Under the pieces are notes generated by a model. That model was not told the DNA's origin and ran no database searches. It worked only from the letters and a program-made list of their open reading frames with translations. The position numbers and the translations under genes are program-made. This document shows, one piece after another, positions 9,059-17,423 of a DNA stretch of 64,000 bases (position 1 is its first letter; each line of letters starts with the position of its first letter). Source of the stretch: Pedobacter ginsengisoli (GTDB taxonomy: Bacteria; Bacteroidota; Bacteroidia; Sphingobacteriales; Sphingobacteriaceae); NCBI RefSeq assembly GCF_002736205.1, contig NZ_CP024091.1, forward strand, positions 2,477,555-2,541,554, read 5' to 3'.

Positions 9059-9090
9059 AAATATAGAATTATTTTTTCTAAATCCACAAC
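9059..9090 (-). promoter_or_regulatory. rplU-rpmA promoter
   Basis: On the minus strand TATATTTG (9059-9066) is an exact -7 element and TTGTG (9086-9090) is a close -33 element, with 19 nt between them, matching the Bacteroidota primary-sigma pattern. Confidence 0.65.
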
Positions 9091-9094
9091 AGAA

Positions 9095-9607
9095 TTACTT
9101 TTTATTCCCATAACGCTCTTCGGCATCATTTATACTTTGTGCAATAAGCTTTTGCATTTGAGCAGCCACATCTCTAAGTTTAGGTATTTCATTGTAATCC
9201 GTCATATAAATTACCTTCTTTGATTTTGTTTTGTAGTTAAACTGAATTTCATAACGCAATATCCTTGGCGAATTCAAATCAGCATTGCTATTCGCAATTA
9301 CCTCCGGAAAATTCCATAAGCCCAGCTCATTAGCTTTACTGTGCAGATAGATCATATCATTTTTCCTGAGCTTCACATTAGTCTTAACCAACGAATCCTT
9401 ATCGTTAAGGTATTCATAATCTCCTGTAGCCGAATTATAAGTATTGGCCAAGGTCTTCCCTACTCCCCATTTATATTCAAATGAAACAAAATCTGCTGAT
9501 CTGAAAGGCGCATTTTTTATCATTGGGGTGTAATACACAATGCAATAAATTAAAAACGGCACTACAATACTTAGTGCTAAAAAAATCTTTTTCCCTTTGC
9601 TAGTCAT
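9095..9607 (-). CDS. Membrane-anchored protein of unknown function
   Basis: 170 residues. A single hydrophobic helix at about 8-27 (IFLALSIVVPFLIYCIVYY) after basic residues indicates an N-terminal anchor or uncleaved signal, with the rest outside the cytoplasm. The remainder is hydrophilic with mixed beta-type sequence and a helical, charged C-terminus; no catalytic motif was recognised. It begins 3 nt after the stop of the dicarboxylate symporter gene, so it is translated from the same mRNA, and a role alongside the transporter is possible but unproven. The nearest likeness I can recall is to uncharacterised Sphingobacteriaceae proteins. Confidence 0.7.
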   Translation of the reverse strand: MTSKGKKIFLALSIVVPFLIYCIVYYTPMIKNAPFRSADFVSFEYKWGVGKTLANTYNSATGDYEYLNDKDSLVKTNVKLRKNDMIYLHSKANELGLWNFPEVIANSNADLNSPRILRYEIQFNYKTKSKKVIYMTDYNEIPKLRDVAAQMQKLIAQSINDAEERYGNKK

Positions 9608-9610
9608 AAA

Positions 9611-11038
9611 TTAAGCTTCTGTTGGTGCCTCATAGTCAGGGTTATATTCCCCTTCCCATTTTGCTATTACTACTGTTGCTAAACAGTTTCCTATTACATT
9701 TAACGATGTTCTACCCATATCCATCAACTCATCTACCCCTAAAATTGCGGCAATAATAAAGGTTGGCAGACCAAACTGATCAGCCGTAGCGATCAAAATA
9801 ATTAAAGATGCCCTTGGTATTGCAGCTACCCCTTTACTGGTAATCATAAGTGTAAAAACAATCAATAACTGATCGCCAAACGACAAATGCATTCCTGCGG
9901 CCTGTGCTACAAAAATCGCTGCTAATGAAAGATATAATGTTGTTCCGTCCAGATTAAAACTGTAACCGGTCGGAATTACAAATGATACAATTTTACGCGG
10001 AACCCCAAACTTCTCCATCGCGCTCATTGCTTTAGGCAACGCAGCATCAGAACTGGTTGTGGCAAAAGCAATAGATACCGGTTCTTTTATTGCATTAATA
10101 AACTTTAGTATAGGCAGCTTAATATATAAAGCCACAGGTAGTAATACAATAAGGATAAAAGCAAGTAGCGCTACATAAAGAGTTGCCACCAGCATAAACA
10201 AATGCTTTAAAATATCAACCCCCATATGGCCAACTGTATAAGCCATAGCAGCCCCTACCCCAATCGGAGCAAAGTACATGATCACATTGGTAAACTTAAA
10301 CATGGTTTCAGACAAGCTCTCGCAAAAATCAACCATAGGTTTTCTTTTCTTCTCATCAACCATGGCAAGGCCAACACCAAAAATCACAGAAAAAATCACA
10401 ATCTGTAAAATCTGAGCATCATAGATAGATTTTGCTATATTCTCAGGAAAAACATTCCTAAAAAAAGCCAGTGTCTTATACAACCAGTGTATGCTATCAG
10501 GCAAACTCTGCAAAATGCTCTCATCAGTCAAATCCTTTACCGGTTTTGGCAATTCATTATGAGGCATATTTTGGATATTAACCCCCACTCCGGCATGCGA
10601 AATATTGATAGCTGCCAATCCAATAAACAGAGCAAGTGTAGTAGCACAATAAAAATACAGCATAGATTTCCATGCCATTCTACCTACCTGTTTCAAATCA
10701 GAATGGCCGGCAATACCATAAACCAGGGTTGCAAATAATATTGGGCCAACAATGGTTTTTACCAGTTTAATAAAACCTTTGCTTAATGGCTGCAGTGCTA
10801 TAGCTACATGCGGATAATCAATTCCAATAAAAACCCCAAAAATCATACACACCAATATCCAGGTGGTAAGGTTCTTTTTAACAACAGCATAAATAAACAA
10901 TTCAACCGCAAGAATCCAACGAACCGCCATCATCACATTATCAGGGACAGCAAGAATGTCAAAATCTTTCAAAACTCCGAGCACAGTAGCAATTGTAATA
11001 AATATCAATGTTATTAGCCCGAGGCGGTTTTGTTTCAT
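9611..11038 (-). CDS. Dicarboxylate/amino acid:cation symporter (DAACS family)
   Basis: 475 residues, slightly long for the family because of an extra N-terminal helix pair (about 5-45). It should import C4-dicarboxylates or glutamate/aspartate with Na+ or H+. The family signatures are clear: ATTSSDAALP (serine-rich hairpin 1), GYSFNLDGTTLYLSLAAIFV (the NMDGT motif of transmembrane helix 7, here NLDGT), and SKGVAAIPRASLIIL in hairpin 2. About ten hydrophobic segments are seen. A perfect promoter is at 11059-11089. The anchored unknown protein follows 3 nt downstream. Substrate is not deducible: Leu in place of the usual Met in NMDGT occurs in relatives of different specificity. Confidence 0.9.
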   Translation of the reverse strand: MKQNRLGLITLIFITIATVLGVLKDFDILAVPDNVMMAVRWILAVELFIYAVVKKNLTTWILVCMIFGVFIGIDYPHVAIALQPLSKGFIKLVKTIVGPILFATLVYGIAGHSDLKQVGRMAWKSMLYFYCATTLALFIGLAAINISHAGVGVNIQNMPHNELPKPVKDLTDESILQSLPDSIHWLYKTLAFFRNVFPENIAKSIYDAQILQIVIFSVIFGVGLAMVDEKKRKPMVDFCESLSETMFKFTNVIMYFAPIGVGAAMAYTVGHMGVDILKHLFMLVATLYVALLAFILIVLLPVALYIKLPILKFINAIKEPVSIAFATTSSDAALPKAMSAMEKFGVPRKIVSFVIPTGYSFNLDGTTLYLSLAAIFVAQAAGMHLSFGDQLLIVFTLMITSKGVAAIPRASLIILIATADQFGLPTFIIAAILGVDELMDMGRTSLNVIGNCLATVVIAKWEGEYNPDYEAPTEA

Positions 11039-11058
11039 AAATTAGTTTTTAGTGGCAA

Positions 11059-11089
11059 CAAAAGTAATTAATTGTGGTAAGCCCGCAAA
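11059..11089 (-). promoter_or_regulatory. Consensus promoter of the dicarboxylate symporter operon
   Basis: Minus strand: TTTG (11086-11089), exactly 19 nt, then TACTTTTG (11059-11066). Both boxes match the Bacteroidota consensus without a mismatch. The predicted start site leaves a leader of only about 13 nt. Confidence 0.75.
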
Positions 11090-11104
11090 CATTTATTATT
11101 TTTG
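11072..11104 (+). promoter_or_regulatory. Promoter of the ECF sigma factor gene
   Basis: TATTTTTG (11097-11104) fits TAnnTTTG exactly, and TTGTGG at 11072-11077 is a fair -33 box. The element overlaps the opposite-facing symporter promoter, so the two genes may compete for polymerase. Confidence 0.55.
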
Positions 11105-11167
11105 ATTGCGCAACCGCTTGTAACAATTAATGATTACAGCGATCAAACAATCATCAGCCGTTAATTA

Positions 11168-11665
11168 ATGGAACAAAAGGACCAGCTATTTAAACAAATT
11201 TTCGACACAAACTCCAAAAAGATATTCCATTTATGTTATGGTTATACTGGCGATGAGGATTCGGCCAACGACTTGCTACAGGAAACATTTTTAAAAGTTT
11301 GGCAAAATTTAGATAAGTTCCGTAATAAATCTTTGATTTCAACCTGGATTTATCGTATCGCTGTAAATACTTGCTTAACCTACTTAAGGTCAGAAAAGAG
11401 ACAGGCAAAAGATGAACTTACCGACAATATCATAGAAAACCGTCCAGAGGAATTCTCAGAAAAAAACGAACAGATTGCACTACTATATAAATCAATATCA
11501 AAATTAGAAGAAAATGATCGCCTCATAATTACAATGGTACTCGATGAGCTCCCTTACAATGAAATAGCAGATATATCTGGTATCAGCGAAGGAAATCTTA
11601 GAGTAAAAATTCATCGCATTAAACAAAAACTTACAGAACTATACAATCAACATGCAAGAATTTGA
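11168..11665 (+). CDS. ECF-type RNA polymerase sigma factor
   Basis: 165 residues, the usual length. Region 2 lies at about 10-75 (ANDLLQETFLKVWQNLDKF, then TWIYRIAVNTCLTYLR), and region 4 at about 105-160 with the helix-turn-helix LPYNEIADISGISEGNLRVKIHR. It would direct RNA polymerase to an alternative promoter class, usually under control of a membrane anti-sigma factor. The next gene, overlapping by 14 nt, encodes a membrane protein in the anti-sigma position. Unlike many Bacteroidota ECF genes it is not followed by a FecR-like gene and a SusC/SusD pair. Confidence 0.9.
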   Translation: MEQKDQLFKQIFDTNSKKIFHLCYGYTGDEDSANDLLQETFLKVWQNLDKFRNKSLISTWIYRIAVNTCLTYLRSEKRQAKDELTDNIIENRPEEFSEKNEQIALLYKSISKLEENDRLIITMVLDELPYNEIADISGISEGNLRVKIHRIKQKLTELYNQHARI

Positions 11666-12251
11666 TCATATACAATCGCTTTGGCAATCACATTCGGTTG
11701 AGGTAAAAATATCCTCTGAAGAAATGCTTGCGCAGGCAAAAAAAGAAGTATCAGGTATCAAAACCAGGTCTCTATTGAACATCTTTGGAATGATTATTTC
11801 TTTTGCTGCTCTTGTGGCACTTTTAATACTTTACCCATTTACCTCATGGACAACGCAGGCAGGTTTAACCATCATTATCATTGCCATAGCCGTATCAACC
11901 ATTATTCTGTACAAGGATTATAAAATAATATCAAGAAATGACTTTACGCAGCATCCAAATGAATTTTTGTTGCAGCTAAAAATCTATCAGTTAAATAAAT
12001 TCTCTATATACAACAAACTCTACTGGTTCTATGCCGCGGCAATATGCCTTGGTTTTATACTTTACTTCTACGAAATGCTAAACAACCTAGATCTATGGTT
12101 TCAGATCGGGATAACCACATTTACTGTATTCTGGATGGCATTATGTGCTACCTTTTTACGCAAAGCATATTTAAAAAGAGAGAAAGAACGTTTAGATCTA
12201 CTCATAGAGAAGTTCGAAAGAATAAGCAGTCAGTTTAAAGAACAAGTATAA
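11652..12251 (+). CDS. Four-helix membrane protein, candidate anti-sigma partner
   Basis: 199 residues. A cytoplasmic N-terminus of about 38 residues (LWQSHSVEVKISSEEMLAQA) precedes four hydrophobic segments at about 40-60, 68-86, 115-135 and 142-162. A charged, helical C-terminal tail (about 165-199) follows. The start codon lies inside the sigma-factor gene (14-nt overlap), implying translational coupling, the standard layout for a sigma/anti-sigma pair. No zinc-binding H-x3-C-x2-C anti-sigma motif is present, so the anti-sigma role rests on context and topology only. It could instead be an unrelated membrane protein of the same operon. Confidence 0.6.
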   Translation: MQEFDHIQSLWQSHSVEVKISSEEMLAQAKKEVSGIKTRSLLNIFGMIISFAALVALLILYPFTSWTTQAGLTIIIIAIAVSTIILYKDYKIISRNDFTQHPNEFLLQLKIYQLNKFSIYNKLYWFYAAAICLGFILYFYEMLNNLDLWFQIGITTFTVFWMALCATFLRKAYLKREKERLDLLIEKFERISSQFKEQV

Positions 12252-12254
12252 AAA

Positions 12255-12280
12255 AAGTCATCCTACCTAAGGGATGACTT
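12255..12280 (+). terminator. Hairpin after the sigma-factor operon
   Basis: A 9-bp stem (AAGTCATCC, 12255-12263, pairing with 12272-12280) with an 8-nt loop directly after the stop codon. The downstream U-tract is weak (CTATTATT), so termination may be partial. Confidence 0.6.
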
Positions 12281-12391
12281 CTATTATTAACTAACCCAAA
12301 TTTAAATCTATCCAAATTTATTACTGGGTTTCCTGTTTCAAATATAGGTGTAGCGCTTAACTGCTAATAAGCGAAACTCACCAATTCTGCT

Positions 12392-12826
12392 TTATCCATT
12401 AAACCTGTGTACCTGGCTTATTTTCCAAATTCCATTCGCGTCTTTTACAACAGTTACATAGTTCTGCTGGGTAAATAATGGATATTTAAAATCTACCCTT
12501 ACCATAACTACACAATCGCAGGTAGATAAAACTTCATAGTCCGAAGTAAAGTTTAAAGTAATGTCGCCTCTTTTTTTATAAAAATCTACCAGTTCTTTTT
12601 TGGTTTGCTCTATTACCCTGCCTTGTCTGGTTATTTTTAATATTGCATCATTATCCATTACCTGATTAAGCAAAGCCGCATCGTAATGCAGGTTGGCATC
12701 AATGTAAGCCTCTATTACAGAGCTTGATTTTAGATTTACACTAGCTGCAGGTTTATCCTTATCAGCAAATGCATATGTGAAGGAGATACTTAGTATCGCC
12801 ATACACAATAGGATTTTTCTTTTCAT
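12392..12826 (-). CDS. Secreted NTF2-like (DUF4440/lumazine-binding-like) protein
   Basis: 144 residues with a signal peptide (about 1-21, ending SFTYAFA). The mature part follows the cone-shaped NTF2-like pattern: an N-terminal helix VIEAYIDANLHYDAALLNQV, a small acidic pocket region MDNDAILKI, then long beta strands ending in NGIWKISQVHRFNG. This fold family (related to PF12893 and PF14534) is often a small-molecule-binding or ketosteroid-isomerase-like domain, but many members have no known activity. A Cys-x-Cys (TCDCVV) around 103-105 might form a disulfide. It is monocistronic, between the sigma-factor hairpin and an AraC gene. The function is open. Confidence 0.7.
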   Translation of the reverse strand: MKRKILLCMAILSISFTYAFADKDKPAASVNLKSSSVIEAYIDANLHYDAALLNQVMDNDAILKITRQGRVIEQTKKELVDFYKKRGDITLNFTSDYEVLSTCDCVVMVRVDFKYPLFTQQNYVTVVKDANGIWKISQVHRFNG

Positions 12827-12889
12827 GAACTTTAAAAAATTTAAACTAAATACATGGATATACTTTATAGCATCTTAATACAGTGCAGA

Positions 12890-13747
12890 CTATCTGTACT
12901 GGCCGGGAGTAATGTTAAATGAACTTCTAAACAATCTGATAAACGAACTTGGGCACTCAAAGCCCACTATATCTACAATCTCACTAACAGGATAATCAGT
13001 ATTTCTTAAATAATACTTTGCTTGCTGAAGCCTGAATGTTGTTAAAAATTGATGTGGCGACTGCTGATAAGCCTGTTTAAAAGTTCTCAGTAAATGATTA
13101 ATGGATAAGCAAGCTGTTCGTGCAATATCATCCAGACGGATATTTTTATTGTAATTACTGATAATGTAATCCTTAGCGATACACAAACGTCTTAATATCT
13201 CAGATTTGGTAACGTGGCTCAGGAACTTTAATGATGCCGTCCGGCTTACCACCTCAGTATTGTAAATACTGTAATAATTCAACAAACAATCGTTCAAACA
13301 ATCTTGTAGCAGCATTTGGTTAGTTGTATTGCTATTCAAAAGAGTTCCAATATTCAGGAGATTCTCTTTTAGCGAAGCCTGCAAAGGATAAATAGATTCA
13401 ACAAAAACCGGATTTTCATACTTATAATCAAATGGATTATCCAGCAAAACAGATTCACTTCTTCTTGAATATTCAAAATCCTGCACAAAACAAGGATCAA
13501 AGAAAACAGACAGCGATTTAACCTGAGTTGCCGAGTCAATTTTACTTGAATAATTGGTGTCGCTATTTAAGAAAATGAAATTTTCAGGATGCAGCCGTAA
13601 TGCCCTGTTTCCTAATTCATAGTCGGCAGCACCACTAAATACCACATTAATAGAATACTTTCCTGCTAAGCAGGTACAGTTGGCTTTATAAGAAGTTTGG
13701 CTAACAATTTCATTACTACCAACAAGTATTCTTTTAGTGCTCATCAC
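12890..13747 (-). CDS. AraC-family transcriptional regulator
   Basis: 285 residues. The C-terminal 100 residues (about 185-285) hold two helix-turn-helix units: IRLDDIARTACLSINHLLRT and PVSEIVDIVGFECPSSFIRL, ending with the typical FNITPGQYR. The N-terminal part has a beta-rich pattern like the AraC sensor barrel, but its ligand cannot be read from sequence. It is divergent from the propeller sensor kinase. The intergenic region between them holds a set of C/G-rich palindromes (13781-13847), which are natural candidates for its binding sites. There is no adjacent metabolic gene that would name its regulon. Confidence 0.85.
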   Translation of the reverse strand: MMSTKRILVGSNEIVSQTSYKANCTCLAGKYSINVVFSGAADYELGNRALRLHPENFIFLNSDTNYSSKIDSATQVKSLSVFFDPCFVQDFEYSRRSESVLLDNPFDYKYENPVFVESIYPLQASLKENLLNIGTLLNSNTTNQMLLQDCLNDCLLNYYSIYNTEVVSRTASLKFLSHVTKSEILRRLCIAKDYIISNYNKNIRLDDIARTACLSINHLLRTFKQAYQQSPHQFLTTFRLQQAKYYLRNTDYPVSEIVDIVGFECPSSFIRLFRSSFNITPGQYR

Positions 13748-13780
13748 AATTGAATTATCTATTCAAAATTAAAACCAGAC

Positions 13781-13847
13781 AAGGGGTTTCTTTTCACCCC
13801 TTAAGGGGTATATTGAGCTAAATGAAAAAAATACCCCCTAAAGGGTG
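13781..13847. promoter_or_regulatory. Cluster of ACCCCTT/AAGGGGT palindromes
   Basis: In an otherwise AT-rich 116-bp divergent region there are three related sites: AAGGGGT at 13781-13787, a perfect 14-bp palindrome ACCCCTTAAGGGGT at 13796-13809, and a degenerate copy ACCCCCTAAAGGGT at 13833-13846. GGGGTAT near 13805 and ATACCCC near 13831 also pair. They lie between the AraC gene and the sensor kinase, so they are probably operators for one of the regulators encoded here. Confidence 0.55.
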
Positions 13848-13911
13848 ATTTTTTAATTGTATATTGATAAATATATTTACAATCGGATTAATCCTGTATT
13901 TTCTATATCCT

Positions 13912-16797
13912 GTGGGCAGAAAGATATTAATACTTTTTCTCTTCCTTTTTAGTTATTGTTTCGATGGTTTTTCTCAGCGCTACAATTTTGAACAATACGA
14001 CATTGAGGACGGGCTTACGCAATCGCAAATAACCGCAATTACGCAGGATAGCAAGCGTCGCTTATGGATTTCAACACTTGGCGGGCTTAGCCGTTTTAAT
14101 GGAAAACAGTTCACCAATTACTCCAGAACTAACGGTTTAAGCAGCAACTTTATCCTCTCCCTATCAGCCGGTAAAAACGATGAAATATGGATAGGATCTG
14201 CAAGGGGTTTATCAAAATACAATGGACATAGCTTTAGTAACTCGGCCGACACAAGAAAATGGATAAGCGATTTAACTACCGATAAAACAGGAACTACTTA
14301 TGGGTTAAAAGCTAAACGTCTTTACAATGCCAGCAAAGATGCACTAGTAACCATATCAAACGATACCACCGAAATGGTTACTGCCCTCACAACAGATTAT
14401 TTCCGTAATATATGGGCAGCAGTTCATGGCAAAGGCTTGTATAGGCTTGAAAACGGGAAATGGTTGCCATTCGCTTTAGAAGAAAAGATAAAAGATCTTG
14501 TTATTACCAACATACTGGTTGATGAACTTAATAAAGGTAAAATATGGCTTTTAACACCCAATGGAATTTACATCTCGCAAAATAATACTATCAACAAAGC
14601 ATATACTGAAATTACAACTGAGTGTAATACCATAATACAAGATAACAAAGGAGCTGTATGGATAGGCACAAACAGTGGTGCATATTACATTACGCCTGCC
14701 ACCGTTATACATTTCAATGCCGGCAACGGGTTTACTGACAATGTAGTTAATAAGATATTTAAAGATGTAGAGAACAATATCTGGCTCGGCACAGACGGCT
14801 CAGGATTGTTCAGATTCAACAATAACAGCTACGTAACATTTGATGAAACACAAGGTATAGAAAGCAGAATTGTAATGGCTATTGCCAATGGCCCAACTCC
14901 CGGAACAATATGGCTGGGATCATACGGAGGGTTGTACGAATACAAGCAAAATCAAAGGATCAAAAAAATTAAGATCCCTTCGCAAAATCCAAATTCTTAC
15001 CGCATTAATTTCTTACATACCGACCATAAAAATAACGTTTGGATAGGAACTCCCGGAGGTGGATTATGGAGGCAGAGCGGTCAGCGTATGGAACGTATGG
15101 ATTCAGAAAAGGAGCATATAGCCTACAATGCAATGATTGAGGATAACGATGGTACAATTTGGCTATCAACCAATTACGGAAGCTTAACATTTGATCCAAA
15201 CACCAGAAAATTCACACGCATCACCAAACAATTTGGTGGCGGAATATTAAAGCTAGGTCCCGATTCAGTAATTGCCGGCACACAAGACGGAGCCTGGTTA
15301 ATTGTAAACAAAAAAACAATTACCCCTTTAAAAATCAAAGGCTTGTCGGGCTCAAGCATCCTTTCTATGCTCCGACATAAGGATTACGTTCTTTTTGGAA
15401 CAGCCGACTATGGCTTACTGATCTGGAACATTAAAACCGGCATTACACGATTCTTAAACACCAAATCAGGACTTGCATCAGATCATATCTACAGCCTGCT
15501 GGAAGATAAAACCGGAATAATATGGGTAGGAACCGGAAGGGGCATCAACAGAATTAACCCTAAAACCTTTACAATAATATCTCCGAACAATGAAGATGAG
15601 TTATTGGTTGAGTGTAACCAGAACGCTATACTCCAATACGATAACAACATATGGATTGGAACAACCAAAGGAGTTCTTGTTTATGGAATTAACCCTAATC
15701 CCGAAAAAAAAATAAAACCTTATATTTACATCAACTCAGTAAGTACAACACCAAATTACAAACCTGAATATGTTGAAGGCGTACTTACACTACCCTACAA
15801 CCACAATCGTATAAACATTAATTATACAGGAATTTACCTCAAAAACCCAGGTGCATTAATGTACCGCTACAGGCTAATTGGGTTAGACAGTAAATTTAGC
15901 CAGCCTGGCAGCAATTCATCAATGAATTTCACTGCCATTCCTGCCGGGAAATATAAATTCGAGGTAAAAGCAGTTACAAAAGATGGGCTTTCATCAATTA
16001 ATACCGCATCTGTCTCGTTCGAAATACTTCCTCCATACTATCAAACTCCTCTGTTTAAGTTTTGCATAGTGATGCTAATATTGGCACTAATCCTGTTTAC
16101 AGTATACACCATCCTGATGTTTAATGAGCGCAAACGCAAACTAAGACTAAAAATAAAGCTCGAAGAACAATTTAAAATCAGAAAACAAACTGCCGAGGAT
16201 TTTCATGATGATCTTGGTAACAAGTTAACCCGAATAACAGTCCTTTCAGAAGTATTGGGCAGTATGATCGATAAAGATGATATCGAAAAAAGGAATATTC
16301 TTAAAAAAATCCACTGCAATGTTAATGAACTATACAGCGGAACAAGAGATATACTATGGTCGCTAAATCCCAAAAACGACTCACTAGACCAGGTGTTAAA
16401 CCACATTAAAGATTTTGGTCAGGAAATGGTTAATGAAACCCCTATCCTCTTTAAATTTGACATTGACCTGAATAACAAATACACCAAATTATCATTAGAT
16501 ATGAGCAGGAATATTTTAATGATCTTTAAAGAATCAATACACAACTCCCTGAAACATGCCAAAGCAAATGTGATTAATTTTGAGGCCAAACTAAACAATG
16601 GCATGTTATTGATTACCCTGCAAGACGATGGAATAGGTTTTGATACTGAAAACCCTAACGAAGGCCATGGCATGCACAACATGTATGTTAGGGCCAAAAG
16701 GATAAATGCCGATCTAAATATCATATCTAATGAAAATGGCACAAGTGTATTGTTACTTGTTAATTTTTCGACTTTAAAACATTTTAAAAATGCATAA
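13912..16797 (+). CDS. Propeller-type sensor histidine kinase (Reg_prop, Y_Y_Y, HisKA_3)
   Basis: 961 residues from the GTG at 13912, which gives a clean signal peptide (MGRKILILFLFLFSYCFDGFSQ in two parts); an in-frame TTG at 13864 would add 16 residues and a second hydrophobic stretch. The periplasmic sensor has repeated two-component propeller units of the form IWxGTxxGLxRFN across about 25-610, then a Y_Y_Y domain (about 640-700) and one membrane helix (about 715-740). The cytoplasmic part is a NarL-type kinase: HisKA_3 with His765 in AEDFHDDLGNKLTRI, and an ATPase domain with KESIHNSLKHAKA and DDGIGF. It has no receiver or DNA-binding part; the partner regulator gene overlaps its end by 8 nt. 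The length is typical of the class. The signal sensed is unknown; no polysaccharide genes adjoin. Confidence 0.88.
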   Translation: MGRKILILFLFLFSYCFDGFSQRYNFEQYDIEDGLTQSQITAITQDSKRRLWISTLGGLSRFNGKQFTNYSRTNGLSSNFILSLSAGKNDEIWIGSARGLSKYNGHSFSNSADTRKWISDLTTDKTGTTYGLKAKRLYNASKDALVTISNDTTEMVTALTTDYFRNIWAAVHGKGLYRLENGKWLPFALEEKIKDLVITNILVDELNKGKIWLLTPNGIYISQNNTINKAYTEITTECNTIIQDNKGAVWIGTNSGAYYITPATVIHFNAGNGFTDNVVNKIFKDVENNIWLGTDGSGLFRFNNNSYVTFDETQGIESRIVMAIANGPTPGTIWLGSYGGLYEYKQNQRIKKIKIPSQNPNSYRINFLHTDHKNNVWIGTPGGGLWRQSGQRMERMDSEKEHIAYNAMIEDNDGTIWLSTNYGSLTFDPNTRKFTRITKQFGGGILKLGPDSVIAGTQDGAWLIVNKKTITPLKIKGLSGSSILSMLRHKDYVLFGTADYGLLIWNIKTGITRFLNTKSGLASDHIYSLLEDKTGIIWVGTGRGINRINPKTFTIISPNNEDELLVECNQNAILQYDNNIWIGTTKGVLVYGINPNPEKKIKPYIYINSVSTTPNYKPEYVEGVLTLPYNHNRININYTGIYLKNPGALMYRYRLIGLDSKFSQPGSNSSMNFTAIPAGKYKFEVKAVTKDGLSSINTASVSFEILPPYYQTPLFKFCIVMLILALILFTVYTILMFNERKRKLRLKIKLEEQFKIRKQTAEDFHDDLGNKLTRITVLSEVLGSMIDKDDIEKRNILKKIHCNVNELYSGTRDILWSLNPKNDSLDQVLNHIKDFGQEMVNETPILFKFDIDLNNKYTKLSLDMSRNILMIFKESIHNSLKHAKANVINFEAKLNNGMLLITLQDDGIGFDTENPNEGHGMHNMYVRAKRINADLNIISNENGTSVLLLVNFSTLKHFKNA

Positions 16798-17422
16798 TCA
16801 GGAAGCTGCAAGAATAGTAATTATTGAAGATGATAAAACCATTAGAGAGGGCTATCACTACCTGATAGATAACACCTCGCCCTATACCGTGGTAAATGCC
16901 TATCCATCATTTGATGCAGCAAAACTAAAAATAACAAAAGACAATCCTGATGTAATCATATTAGATATACAGTTGCCAGGAACAAGCGGTATTGATGCTT
17001 TGCCTTTACTAAAAAAGATGCTGCCAAATGTTTACATCATTATGCTTACCGTATACGAAACCGAGAAAATAATACTCGATGCATTGGCAAATGGAGCTTC
17101 AGGATACTTTACCAAAAACACTCCATCAGCAAAAATAATTGAAGCAATTAAAGAAGTAATGCACGGCGGAGGCCCAATGAGCCCTGATGTTTCAAAAAAG
17201 GTAATTATGTCGCTTCAAAAGAACCAGCATTCGCCACTTACTAAAAGAGAAACACAGATCCTGGAATTAATTGCTGAGGGAAAAGATCGCGGCCAGATAG
17301 CCACTCAATTATTTATAGATGTAGAAACGGTTAAAACCCATGTAAAGAACATTTACATTAAATTAGACGTCAACTCGAAAGCTGACGCCATAAATGTGGC
17401 AAGAACCAATAAGCTGATATAA
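16790..17422 (+). CDS. NarL/LuxR-family response regulator
   Basis: 210 residues. The receiver domain (about 8-125) has EDD at the acidic pocket, phosphoacceptor Asp59 in VIILDIQLPG, and the conserved Lys in YFTKNTP near 107-111. The C-terminal LuxR-type helix-turn-helix (about 148-208) reads LTKRETQILELIAEGKDRGQ, then VETVKTHVKNIYIKL. Start and kinase stop overlap by 8 nt, so this is the cognate regulator of the upstream propeller kinase. Its stop abuts a convergent gene with a single base between, and no separate terminator was seen. Confidence 0.93.
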   Translation: MHNQEAARIVIIEDDKTIREGYHYLIDNTSPYTVVNAYPSFDAAKLKITKDNPDVIILDIQLPGTSGIDALPLLKKMLPNVYIIMLTVYETEKIILDALANGASGYFTKNTPSAKIIEAIKEVMHGGGPMSPDVSKKVIMSLQKNQHSPLTKRETQILELIAEGKDRGQIATQLFIDVETVKTHVKNIYIKLDVNSKADAINVARTNKLI

Positions 17423-17423
17423 C

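Noticed and set aside
8645..9060. L21-type leader or ribosomal autoregulatory structure
   Set aside because: The roughly 40-nt leader of rplU is AT-rich and shows no stable stem.
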